From the NCBI GenBank assembly GCA_030142905.1, contig JASJOG010000166.1, forward strand, positions 682,001-746,000: DNA of 64,000 bases, given 5' to 3'. The notes beneath the pieces were generated by a model. That model saw nothing but the letters and a program-made list of their open reading frames with translations. It searched no databases and was not told the origin of the DNA. The translations under genes and the position numbers were made by a program. Below, piece after piece: positions 36,558 to 46,300 of this stretch; the stretch's first letter is position 1, and each line of letters starts with the position of its first letter. The stretch is from Heliopora coerulea. Its lineage: Eukaryota; Cnidaria; Anthozoa; Scleralcyonacea; Helioporidae.

Positions 36558-36792
36558 TCTAATGAGAATGACAATGGCCAACATTTTGTGTAGCGATGAT
36601 TAAAGTATGGATGTGAATTATCATATTTACTCTTACTGTACTTTAATTAACACTTTGCTGACTATGGTGCCAAAAATGGCCCTTTTACTATTTATCCTTT
36701 CATTAATATAAATCTACGGTATTACAGTACCATATATAATTAATATAATATCTACTCAGTCAACCATACAGTTATTATTTACTTGTCTAATT

Positions 36793-36945
36793 GTGTCAGT
36801 GACTGATGTTGTGAAGCAAAGTCGGTTGGGGTGGCTGGGTCATGTGTTAAAGAAGGATGATAGTGATTGGGTGAAGAGGACCATGACCCTTGAGGTGGAT
36901 GAGACTGCTGTGGGAAGGCACTGGCCAACAAGTAGCTGTTGTTGT
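36793..36945 (+). pseudogene. LINE C-terminal fragment
   Basis: About 50 codons reading VVKQSRLGWLGHVLKKDD and WVKRTMTLEVDE. The RLGWLGHVLR-D-WV pattern is the common C-terminal signature of LINE reverse transcriptases. It ends at 36,945 without a clear tail. Its strand is opposite to the neighbouring virus-like genes. Confidence 0.65.
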
Positions 36946-37757
36946 TTTGTTTTTGTCTAACACCACATGATTTTACTTGTGAAAGGAAGTCCCTATATTA
37001 TCTTTTCCATGGTATGTTATATACATAATACATATTATATACAGTCATAAATTATTAATTGTTGATGTGTTTAAAATACTATCAATTAAGTATAACAATT
37101 CTCTTAATTAAATAGTAATCAATATTTGAAATAATGGTAATAAAACTAAAGTCTTTGAGGTGGTGGTTTTCTTCTTCCACTTTCCAATTGCTGACATACA
37201 ATTGCAAATGCCACATGTCATATATCCATAGCAGGATTTCCAACAAGTGATGTCATTCAAGATGCTGTCATCAATTTCAAGACAACCATTTCAAGTTTCA
37301 AGCACAAGTGTTTCTTCAACTGTTCCTTTTAGGAACACCAAATAAAACAAAAGGGTACAAACAAATTACTCAAAAGGGATTGTGCTCTTTTTTTCTGTTT
37401 ATTTATGCAAGAAGTGGAATCCTGGGTCCCATGCAAAACAATGAAAGAAATTTTTAGGTGAATCTGAATAATGCATGTTCAACCTGCAGTGTTTGTGAAC
37501 ATCAAAACCCGATCTAAAAAAAATTCCCTCTCAGTTATTTAATATAATTAAATAACTTTTAATTGATATTTAGTAATCATGATTTTGAAAAATACTAATT
37601 AGGTTCATAAAATTAACGTTTTTATCCTAAAAAAATATACTTTCAATCTTATCATTTTCTGAAGAAATGACACTAAAAAAATGCAGGGAACCTTGTTTTA
37701 GAGCTTCTAGAAAACGAAAATTATCCAAGGAAACATGCCCCCGGCCCCCCCTAGGTG

Positions 37758-37782
37758 TTCCGAGCGCCTTCGGCGCTCGGAA
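37758..37782. repeat. Perfect GC-rich hairpin
   Basis: Arms TTCCGAGCGCC and GGCGCTCGGAA are perfectly complementary around three bases. It lies 30 bp from the terminus ccacccctg and next to a run of C. Such hairpins occur near ends of hAT-like elements; here the matching left end was not found. Confidence 0.75.
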
Positions 37783-37846
37783 ACTAGTCAGAGCATTTTC
37801 TAGATCCACCCCTGAGGTTTTTCTAGTAATGTTTTAATACCAACTT

Positions 37847-38209
37847 TTAATACCAAATACCAACAGGGATATCAAATGCATACCTGCTAAGAATTTCAAT
37901 AGATGTTAATATCCAGTAATAACCTTTGTTTTTGTCTTTATACGAACCCATGTCAACGAGATCAATCTGTATCTGCTCACCAAGATAGTTAACTTTAGTT
38001 TGTCTAAATTTATGTTTTCTAACAATTGGTTTATATCTGGTATATGTGTCTTGCGATCTTAACCAGTCTTTTACCTTTTCTTTACTGACATTTAAACCAT
38101 CTTCTAATGCTTTTTGATATAATCTTTCTGCAGATTGGTAGCCAGGTTTTGGATTGTAGCAAATATCTCTCAACCTTTGTTCTGACTCTATATCTTTATC
38201 CATATACAT
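37847..38209 (-). pseudogene. rve integrase N-terminal part, copy A2
   Basis: 120 codons from ATG 38,209. A helical N-terminus (AERLYQKALEDGLNVS, VKDWLRSQDTYTRYKP) is followed by RKHKFRQTKVNYLGEQI, then IDLVDMGSYKDKNKGYYW, with the first catalytic D, and ILSRYAFDIPV. It stops at the spacer junction, so the second D and E are missing. It starts a few bases after the stop of the upstream capsid-associated gene (38,214), indicating compact packing. It is similar but not identical to the A1 piece, so the two come from diverged copies. Confidence 0.85.
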
Positions 38210-38213
38210 TACA

Positions 38214-38882
38214 CTACATTATGTATAAGTCTAATAGTACTTTACCGACGCTTATTGTTTTCCCATCTTGGTCCTTAACATTGAAACTAATCTTATTTAT
38301 AACACCCTTATCAATTGGAACTCTGGATTCAATATCAAACAAATGCTGGACACTGCCTTTCAATGACTGTGTAATTGTTATAGGTAATACCGTTATAACG
38401 TCACTTCGCTTACCATTTGTATTTGTCTCATTACCATTTGTCTCTCTCGTTTTGACCAAACTACAAGTGACATTTATGTGTTGCAATCCATTATTTATAT
38501 TGACTGTGTTACCACTTTTTGTTTTTGTATTAACGTTTATTACTTGGTCTTTGGTAAATCCTTATATGGATCCTATAGTTTTCATATTTATTGCATTGTC
38601 GCTAGTAACAGAGCACGTTCCATCTTATTCATTAGTCTCCAAAGTAAAGCTACCATAACTCTCAATCTCCTTCTTAAGCATATAAAATGTCCAATGTCCC
38701 TTCTGTATAGCCTTGTTGCCGTTATATGTTAATCCATTGTTCTCATCAGTGATATTATTATAATCCCAGAATAAAGTAGCATTCTTGACGAACAGATACG
38801 GATTATCATTATTTATTAAAAATGACTCACCCAGGTACAATTCCTTTGAAGAACCATCAATCAAAACACTTTGTCTCTCCAT
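38214..38882 (-). pseudogene. Strand-rich capsid-associated protein (penton- or fibre-like), two in-frame stops
   Basis: A single frame of about 222 codons from ATG 38,882, interrupted by stops at about 38,625 and 38,573. The N-terminal part (LIDGSSKELYLGESFLI, GHWTFYMLKKEIESYGSFTL) precedes beta-rich repeats (KSGNTVNINNGLQHINVTC, SDVITVLPITI, INKISFNVKDQDGKTISVG) and the end VLLDLYIM. Its genomic place, next to integrase in both copies, and beta-rich content suggest a minor capsid or penton protein. I cannot name the family. It is transcribed divergently from the gene at 38,910. Confidence 0.5.
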
Positions 38883-38909
38883 ATGTATATAATATATGAT
38901 GTATTATAT
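38883..38909. promoter_or_regulatory. Bidirectional AT-rich promoter box
   Basis: Only 27 bp separate the two divergent start codons (38,882 minus; 38,910 plus). The spacer atatataatatatgatg-type sequence reads as the shared start-proximal box on both strands. Confidence 0.6.
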
Positions 38910-39883
38910 ATGGTGACTAAAGAGTTAAGAAAACAAGTAGAAAAGATATTTAAAAAGGAATATCCTAATGCAAAACTGGATAAATTCGAATTTGGATATG
39001 ACTTAGATAATGATGGTAAATTGAAATCTATTGCTATTTATTAAAAAGTCACACCAAAATACTCAGATTAGATATTAATAACAGATCCAAGATTTAAAAA
39101 TACTTCAGAATTTATAAAAGATCTTTATGGAAGAACAGTCAACAAACCTGAAAAACCTGTAAAAGATAATCTAACGACAATAAAAAACAACCAATAAATA
39201 ATGCAGAAAGATTCCCAAAAATATGGCAATCAAATGGTACAATACAAAAAATTCCTGAATCAAATGTTCAATATGTAGAAGGATATCGTTTGACTGATAA
39301 ATACCCAGATCATTATATATTGGATTACGACATTAATGACTTCGAAATCTACATCAACAGTAGAGATTATTTTCCATCATAGCTTCCAAAAATCAATATA
39401 ACCACTGATTATAATAAAACTGATTGGAACGATAATGAAAGTTATTATCAAGTGTGTTTTGCAGTTTATTGTGCATCTTATTGCTGTGGAGTGTCAATAA
39501 AGCATCTAACCCCATCAAAAGACGTAAATCAGATTATAACATCACTTATGCGCTTCCATTTGTATTTCACTGTGAGGAGGTTGATAAGAAGAATGCAAGG
39601 AGGAGGGAAGATGTCAGCCATATCAAGAGAGTTTTCCGCTGGTGAATTCTATAGAAATATTGAACATATACGACGGAACATGATATATAGAACCAGAGGT
39701 GGTGTTGTCTATCAACTATTTCCAAGCACATTGCACAATAATTATAAAAGATGTGTGCCTGTAAAAAGCAATGGATTGACAAAAATAGGTATGCAGTAAA
39801 TAAACGAGAGTATTGAAACGTTTATTTATTCCATATTAGGAAGTCAGGCAAGGGCAAAAAATCAATATAGAGCAATAGAGTGA
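38910..39883 (+). pseudogene. Conserved-looking unknown protein of the virus-like element, decayed
   Basis: It starts with ATG 38,910 (VTKELRKQVEKIFKKEYPNA) but stops come at about 39,042 and 39,070, and a frameshift near 39,180. The middle reads YRLTDKYPDHYILDYDIND and the later part ESYYQVCFAVYCASYCCGVS, with helical SLMRFHLYFTVRRLIRRM; the last part reads KSNGLTKIGMQ and ends at TGA 39,881. At about 300 codons it is one of the longest genes of this arm. No motif tells its function. It may be structural, since it faces the capsid-associated gene across a shared promoter. Confidence 0.5.
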
Positions 39884-40310
39884 GTGCATTAGAAACACAA
39901 CAAGTGTTCAGAAAAATCGTGGAAGATAGTGTTAACAATTATGACACAAGTGTTTGGATAAACAATGTAAATCAAGTAGTGACCGATATCAATGTGGTTG
40001 TTACCGAGAGATCTAATCTTATTAAACAAACCAATTCCAGGTTATAACAATAAGCTTAAAGTATCCAATGAAAATATGAAATTTGGGTTAAATGAAGATA
40101 TCAATAGAGCTCTTATTAAAAAGTCACAAGTTGATATTTTCAGTGATGAAAAACCAAAAAAAAAGATCACCAACTGTCAGTATTAATAGAAAAACCAAAA
40201 ATCACAGGAAAACCAAAAAAAAAAAAAAGATTGATGATGAAAATGAATTAATGCCGTTTTTTGCTGCGAAGGGATTAGTGACGTACTTAGTAACCAAATA
40301 TATCATATAA
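39880..40310 (+). pseudogene. Unknown protein of the virus-like element, frameshifted
   Basis: Begins in a GTG overlapping the TGA of the previous gene (gaGTGA), so the original start is unclear. The first part reads ETQQVFRKIVEDSVNNYDTS and WINNVNQVVTDINVVV. After two frameshifts it continues with NENMKFGLNEDINRALIKK, a lysine-rich stretch and a hydrophobic end FFAAKGLVTYLVTKYII. The length and hydrophobic tail fit a small virion or membrane-associated protein. No family recognised. Confidence 0.45.
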
Positions 40311-40318
40311 TATAGGAA
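40296..40318 (+). promoter_or_regulatory. AT-rich start-proximal box before the fibre gene
   Basis: Reads aaatatatcatataatatagg and ends 3 bases before the ATG at 40,319. Same pattern as the boxes at 41,841, 42,066 and 42,979. Confidence 0.6.
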
Positions 40319-41377
40319 ATGAGTTTATTTTATGGTTATGAAGATAAAACAAAAAATTACATAGAAGATCCGAAAAAGGATGTCGAAGAAAAACTCTCTA
40401 TATCAGGAGGAAAAATGAAAGGTGATATAAATATGTCTCTTTGGCGTATTAAAAATATCCCTGCACCTATATATGATGATGATGCCATTTCAAAAGCTGT
40501 TTTAGGGCAAACATACCTTTCCAAATATGTCAAAATAAGTGAAAATAGAGTCAATGTCAGTGAAACATTATTCTGGGAATACTACACAAAAATTGCTTCA
40601 AGTACTTATTGATTTGACAGAGGAACCAACAGCAGTTAATTAGTTTACGACACAACAACTAGAAAAGTATCCAAAGCCATAGATCAACCATTGCAAGAAA
40701 ACGATGCAGTTCAAAACACCACCAGTTTTCAACCTACTATATGTACTAAAAGTGAAAGAGTAGGTAACAGATGTTTCCTAAAGTTTAATGGGGGACAAGG
40801 AATGGTAAGCGATATTAATTTGAATGCCGTAAGTGGTGAGAAAGATATAATTAATATTTTTATGGTATACAGATTAAAAGCGTATGACGCGAATACTTAC
40901 TGGACTCGTAATGGTTTATTTGGACACGATGATAGAGGTTTTGATAAGTTTGTTAGTTTTAGTCCATCTGGTGATTTGGTTGTTTCAGGTGCAACAAATA
41001 ATTGCGTTATCATTGGAAGAAATCCTGTTCTAACTAAACAACCAATAGCTCTATATAAAAACAAAGCCAATGCTGGGGTAACAAATAAATGGATATGTTT
41101 ATCAATACATTGGGATAACGACACAACACCAGCAGCTGGAGCTAGCAAGGTATATTGTAATGGACAAAAGCTTGCAGATTTTCATAGCAGATATTCACCT
41201 GGTTATACCAAAATGATTTTCAGTAATATTAGTACAAGTAATATAGCTCCTTTTAAAGGTGATATTTCTTTCTTCTCAATGTATAAAGGAAAATTAATAA
41301 ATGAGAAAGACGTTCTACTGCATCACTATGTTCTATGTAATTCGTTCAATATTGATACGGTTGATTTTAAAATTTAA
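40319..41377 (+). pseudogene. Fibre protein: phage-tail-fibre-like hinge plus lectin-like C-terminal domain
   Basis: One frame of 352 codons with stops at 40,610 and 40,637. Residues about 20-65 contain SISGGKMKGDINMSLWRIKN followed by PAPIYDDDAISKAV, the same layout as tail-fibre repeats (GG-M-GDI-M--I-N---P---DA--K-V) that trimerise in phage fibres. The C-terminal ~220 residues (CFLKFNGGQGMVSDIN, NIFMVYRLKA, NKWICLSIHWDND, FKGDISFFSMYKGKLIN) look like a concanavalin-A/LamG-type beta sandwich. This fits a receptor-binding spike of the virus-like particle. The role is inferred. Confidence 0.65.
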
Positions 41378-41394
41378 TGTAGTTGAATATATAT

Positions 41395-41836
41395 ATGAAA
41401 GTCTATTGATTTTAATCATTTTAGTGATAAGTTAACGAGTGAGGAAGTTAGTAAACTGAAAAGGTGGTATGAGTGTTATCATAAACTGTATACATGTTAT
41501 AAGTGGAAATAGAAAAAGTATAAAAAGATTAAACTGTATCTGAATATGTCTAGTGTTGGATTGACAGCATTAGGTGCAATATTAGCTCCACTTACAAATT
41601 TAGCAACATTATCTATCTCAGGTGGAGGAATGTTGGTTCAAGGTTACATATCAAACAGTAATATCCAAAGAAAAATTAAAACATGTAGGTTTGCTTATTC
41701 ATCTTATGAAAAAGTACTCATGCAATTGAAATCATACTTGAGGGGTATGCCTTATGATGAAGTAGTATTGCTTAGTGACTTAAAAGTAAAAGATGATATT
41801 GTCACTGATTTGTCCTCCTGTAAATGGCAACTCTAA
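41395..41836 (+). pseudogene. Small membrane-active protein, one frameshift and one stop
   Basis: ATG 41,395 follows gaatatatat directly. A one-base shift a few codons in and a TAG near 41,510 break the first 45 codons (reading TSEEVSKLKRWYECYHKLYT). The rest is open: a glycine-rich hydrophobic segment, SSVGLTALGAILAPLTNLAT then SISGGGMLVQGYI, and a charged helical tail. Polinton-like elements often encode such small hydrophobic proteins, possibly minor capsid or membrane proteins. Function is not shown by sequence. Confidence 0.5.
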
Positions 41837-41840
41837 AAAA

Positions 41841-41866
41841 TATGATAAAATATATGGTAATATATA
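41841..41866 (+). promoter_or_regulatory. AT-rich start-proximal box
   Basis: Reads tatgataaaatatatggtaa followed by tatata and touches ATG 41,867. The copy is less regular than the one at 42,066. Confidence 0.55.
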
Positions 41867-42037
41867 ATGATGGGCAAAGTAAGAAATTTACTTAAGTGAG
41901 TCAGAGATTTCATACGTTGCTGTATGAAAAAAACCGAAGAAATAGGTAGTATAATAGAAGATATTGGTGAATTACAATTGTATGATACTGACAGAAGAAA
42001 CAGTGTTTGACTAATAGACGATCTGACAAATAACTAG
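41867..42037 (+). pseudogene. Small helical protein, two in-frame TGA
   Basis: 56 codons: GKVRNLLK, stop, VRDFIRCCMKKTEEIG, IIEDIGELQLYDTDR, stop, to TAG 42,035. A counterpart in copy B at 51,200-51,334 (KQKIRNFLNRLRNVLICIKK) has the same size, position and pattern, which supports its being a real gene. Unknown function. Confidence 0.5.
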
Positions 42038-42065
42038 TAGACTATCTTACAAATATCTGTAAATA

Positions 42066-42085
42066 AAATATATGATATTATATAG
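42066..42085 (+). promoter_or_regulatory. AT-rich start-proximal box (best example)
   Basis: Reads aaatatatgatattatatag immediately before ATG 42,086. It is nearly palindromic about its centre. Confidence 0.65.
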
Positions 42086-42476
42086 ATGAGTGAAGGAACA
42101 CCTAACACAACTGAAGAAACTGCTCCTAAGATAACAAAAGAGAAAAAAGAGGGTTGAATTCAACCCAAAGAGGGTTGAAGCTGGTAAGTGTTTGGCTACA
42201 ATATCTAAAGCTGCAAAAGAGAGAAAAATGCGGGAGGAAATAGAATCAGAGAATAACTCTAGTGGTGACTTTAATATCAATTATGGTCTGGTTTTCGGGT
42301 TTATTGGAACACCTGTTGCTATTGCTTCTTTGTATTATAGAAGAGAGGAGTACAAATGAGAGACCTTACAACCAGTAGTTATTAATAGAGTAGTACAAGA
42401 AAAAGAGCCCAAACATGTTGAAACTATTAAACCAACAAAAAAGCAGCCAGAATATATATTTCACAATTTTGAATAA
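42086..42476 (+). pseudogene. Small single-pass membrane protein, copy A
   Basis: About 130 codons. It begins MSEGTPNTTEE; a frameshift comes with a short local duplication (agagggttgaa twice near 42,150-42,175). It continues TISKAAKERKMREEIES, then a hydrophobic helix YGLVFGFIGTPVAIASLYY, RREEYK, a TGA and a charged tail. Copy B at 51,460-51,780 matches in order and motifs (AISKQAKERKMRERIEEE). The likely topology is a cytosolic basic head and one membrane helix. Confidence 0.6.
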
Positions 42477-42643
42477 GAGACATTTCAAATACATGAAAGG
42501 ACAATCCATAAAATATAGATTAATGAATATGGAGCATTTGAAAACATTGGTGATTCACAGGGGAAATTAAAGAAATAATATATTCGTCCAATAAACTGAA
42601 AAAATCATATAAGGATATATTATATAACAGCATTCAATATAAT

Positions 42644-42890
42644 ATGTCAATAACAGTAAAGAAATTTGAAAACGCTTGTCTTGGTGCATCCATCAATACC
42701 TACATTGATAGCAAGCAGAACGTATACTTCATAGGTAGAGACATAGCTTCACACTTGGGATATTCTAACACTGCAAAAGCAATAAACTCACGTAGATGAT
42801 GAGGATAGGGTGGAAATTGTAAGGTGCCCAAAATGGTCACCTTTAAGTCTACATCCAGAAGATCACAAATACGATATCCTAAGGAAAATT
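42644..42890 (+). pseudogene. BRO-N domain protein, frameshifted and truncated
   Basis: The reading FENACLGASINTYIDSKQN then VYFIGRDIASHLGYSNTAKA is the start of a BRO-N domain (typically F----I----D----F---DIA--LGY-N---AI). It is followed in the next frame by a DDEDR stretch after a small deletion near 42,792. BRO-N is a DNA-binding domain common in large DNA viruses and phages. Similarity ends near 42,890 and the C-terminal domain is absent or unrecognisable. A short AT-rich box precedes ATG 42,644. Confidence 0.75.
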
Positions 42891-42978
42891 TATCGTATGA
42901 TATGCTAAAAATCATCGACTTTCTAATACTTGAGGTTTTCAATATAGACAAAAAATCATTATTACAAGGCTTAAACGT

Positions 42979-43000
42979 TATTATATATAACCATATTATA
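42979..43000 (+). promoter_or_regulatory. AT-rich start-proximal box before the zinc-finger gene
   Basis: Reads ttattatatataaccatatt-ata and touches ATG 43,001. Confidence 0.55.
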
Positions 43001-43228
43001 ATGACTGAAACAATCAATCAACCAAAGCGTGGTCATGGAAGACCCAAGAAATATTTCACAGACGAAGAAAGGAAACAAGCAGACAAACGTTATGTGAAAA
43101 AATGTATGGAGAACAACCCATTTCATTGTGGCGTTTGTGATCGCATGTACCACATGGCAAGAAAAAGTAAACACTTGAAAAGTAAAAAATATATAAGAAA
43201 TCTTGAAAAAAATGTGGGCGAATTATAA
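43001..43228 (+). CDS. Small zinc-finger protein with AT-hook-like start
   Basis: 75 codons, intact. A basic KRGHGRPKKYFTDEE start contains the GRP core of an AT hook. It is followed by a single C2H2-type finger, FHCGVCDRMYHMARKSKHLK (C-x2-C, then histidines). The tiny gene at 51,851-51,961 in copy B holds the same finger pattern. It lies between BRO-N and the replicase and could be a DNA-binding regulator; this is inference. Confidence 0.65.
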   Translation: MTETINQPKRGHGRPKKYFTDEERKQADKRYVKKCMENNPFHCGVCDRMYHMARKSKHLKSKKYIRNLEKNVGEL

Positions 43229-43267
43229 TCCTTTAATAATTAATGCGTTTAATTGGCTTAAAGAATT

Positions 43268-43290
43268 TAATATATACTATGTTATATAGT
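43268..43290 (+). promoter_or_regulatory. AT-rich box upstream of the replicase
   Basis: Reads taatatatactatgttatat about 12 bases before ATG 43,302, a slightly longer spacing than for the small genes. Confidence 0.5.
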
Positions 43291-43301
43291 ATTTGGAAAT
43301 C

Positions 43302-46300
43302 ATGACTAAAGACTTCATCAATCCGTTAACTGGAAGTTCCGTATCTCAGACATACTATAATAGGGTGATGAAAAAAATTGCCTGTGAAAAAGCCATGGAA
43401 GAAGAGAAGTTAGAATGGGCTCGGATCAGATTAGAAAGAATGTTGAACAATAGACATAAGCACTTACCACCACCTGTACAACAATTTGTGGTCGTAAATG
43501 ACAAAGAAATAGAGGACAAAAAAATAGCAACAAGGACCGGTTTGAAAAGAAAGGTCATCAATAGACCCAAAGTTGTAAAGACCAAAAAAATGGCACCACG
43601 TACAGGGTTGAAAAGTAAGATCATCAATAGACCCAAAAGACGAATTATTAAAGGATTGAGAACTGGTCTGAAGAGGAAAACCATCCGTATACCAAAAAAA
43701 CTATATTAACCCTCTGAATGCCGAAAGAGTGACACTCAAAAATTATCTGAAAGCATTAGTAGAGAAAGAAAGAAGGGACAAAGAGTGGCAAAATACCCTT
43801 AATAAGGCCAATGAACGTACCTCCCTCTTGGAATATGAGCCTGTCTATTCTAATAAGTATCCCATAATTGACCTATCTCTATACGAAGCAAGAAGCTATG
43901 AACTGGACTTTGTAAACAGAAGAACTATTATGTTTGAAAGGAACTCTTCGTTTGTCAACCTATTCAGAAGGAGAATGAGAAGCAATGGCAACGCATAGAA
44001 GACTGTTTCTGTCACCATAGATGTTGTTATTACAGACGATAGAGAACCTTTAGGGAAGCAGGATAAAACCAAAACGTTTGGACCATTTGAAGAGAGCCAG
44101 CCAATAGCCTTATCAACACGTGATATTTACCTGTTTTTGATGTATGCTCTGTTGATTGGCAACCGTTTTGAGCAGCAGTCTGGTGAGTATATTACTAGAA
44201 TTGGTGGTGTGATCACTAAACTAAAGAAAAAGAAAATGGAAGACATTCGTATGGGTGGTACTAAGTTGATGAGCACTCTTGTCGACAAATGTAATTATTA
44301 TAAAAGAATTACCCAAAATAAAGGCTCCTGTGTGCAAGACTATATATATGAAGTATGTAAGGGGTGAGATGGATTCAAAAGATACACTAAAACCTTCCTT
44401 ACTGAAGAAATCAACAAATATGTGTTCGATAAACATGCTAAAAGACCTTCAACTAGAGAAATATTAAATTGGAGGGATAACTGTCACACTAATGTGTCTA
44501 TCTATGCTTTGGACCCCTTCTGTAACAGGTTTGTGTCCTCTCCAGCACCCAGGAATAACGGAGGAACTGTCCGTCTATGTTTTATATGCAAAGATGGTCA
44601 CTGTTTTCCAATCCTGAATGAAAACCTAATCACTAAGATCACAAAAGGATCTCCATTATTAAATTACTTGGATCTCATACAGTGGAATGCTAAACAATCT
44701 GAGGATAAAATGGAAATCTGTAAAACGAAAGAAGACTACTATAATATTATTAATCACTCCAAAAAATGTGCTATATTTGCAAACTCTGATAAAACAAAAG
44801 ATTATGAAAGTTATCTGATTGTGCTTCCTGATGGGCACAGTGGTAAAGATATGATGGTCGAAACTATGCAAAGGGCACAAACTTATATAGAGTATTTCCG
44901 CTACGACGGAAGGAACCAAATTGATGGGTTCATAACCCCTGATTTAAAAAATATGGTTTCTGTAAATGACTATGAATTGAGGAAAAATATATGTGACCAG
45001 CTTTTTGAAAAATATCCAGTAGATGCTTTCAAATTTAACAACAAAGGTCTGACTTCAATAGCAGTAAATCTGTTTAAACAACTATATAGACACATAAAAT
45101 GCTCCAATTATGACAAACGCACGATATGAATAATAGATGACTACTATCCAAAAGCACTGCAGCATACATTCCATAAAGAATTTAATAAGGATGACCCCTA
45201 AAATGCTGAAGATGAAGAAGAACTAACTGCTTTGGACATTGCAAAAGACTACCCATCAGTGCTGCTAACTAACAAACATGATATCCCATTATATAATATA
45301 CATAATAAAATAACTAGATTTGATGGAAAACTAAAGACAGAGGAGTACTATATAGACGAAACACTAATAAAGAAGTATAGAACACTAAATAATGACCCCA
45401 TAGTAATAGAAGCAGGGTTTTATGGAAGAAATCTAATTGACTATCTATTGAAAAAGAAATTCATCACACTCCAAGACATCAAACACCAACTAGTAACAGA
45501 TAGGTCGATCAAACTTGACTCCTTCAAAGGGTATATTAAATGTGTTTTTGACGAAGCTACTGCTAAAAAGTTGGCAAACCAATTTATTGGATACTTAGGA
45601 ACGAAATATGATAAAAGCAGCAAAGGATTTACTTCCACTAGTTATGATACTGCTTGTGCTGTTTTTAACTGAGGCTCATGAAAATAATGAAAAAGTGAGT
45701 ATCCACAAGGAAGATGATTTCTTTCTAATCCGAAAAATAAATATTAAAAGAAGGATGACGAAGAACTGCTCTATAAACAGACATGAGATATCGGGATCCA
45801 TAGTTAAGCTACTGGAAGTGACAGAAGAAGCTTCTGATAACCATACAATAATCCATGGATACAATCCCGACGCAGTATACTGTGATAACCCATGTAAAGA
45901 ATATCCAATAAAAAGCCAAGAACAGAAATTTACTTCTGATATGATTGGTGAAGTGTTTCAAAAGATAGGGGAAACTCCTTCTATGATTGACAAATCTTAC
46001 CGCAAAAATATCGATATTAATGATTATAAACTGGAAAGAGGCAAAGGAACCTTAATAACAGGAGGTGCTGGATGTGGGAGAACTACAAAACTGATAAATG
46101 ACGCCAAAGAAAGTAAAAATCCTATTATATTCAGCTTCACGAACAAGGTTGTGGATAACATTAGAAGTAGAGTTGACGATAGCCTGAAAAATAAAGTGCA
46201 TACATTTGATAGTTACTTTAATGAGTTTATATCAGATGCAGAAAACCTTAAACTATTAGCCAATAAGGATGTATTTATAGACGAATTCTCTATGGTTCCA

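Larger units (their letters stand above)
36558..37866. other. Inserted or rearranged spacer between two integrase pieces
   Basis: About 1.3 kb without virus-like genes. It contains a LINE 3'-coding scrap (36,793-36,945), AT-rich sequence, and a right end that looks hAT-like (hairpin at 37,758-37,782, terminus ccacccctg at 37,814). The flanks 36,410-36,557 and 37,867-38,022 are copies of the same integrase segment in the same orientation. Confidence 0.6.
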
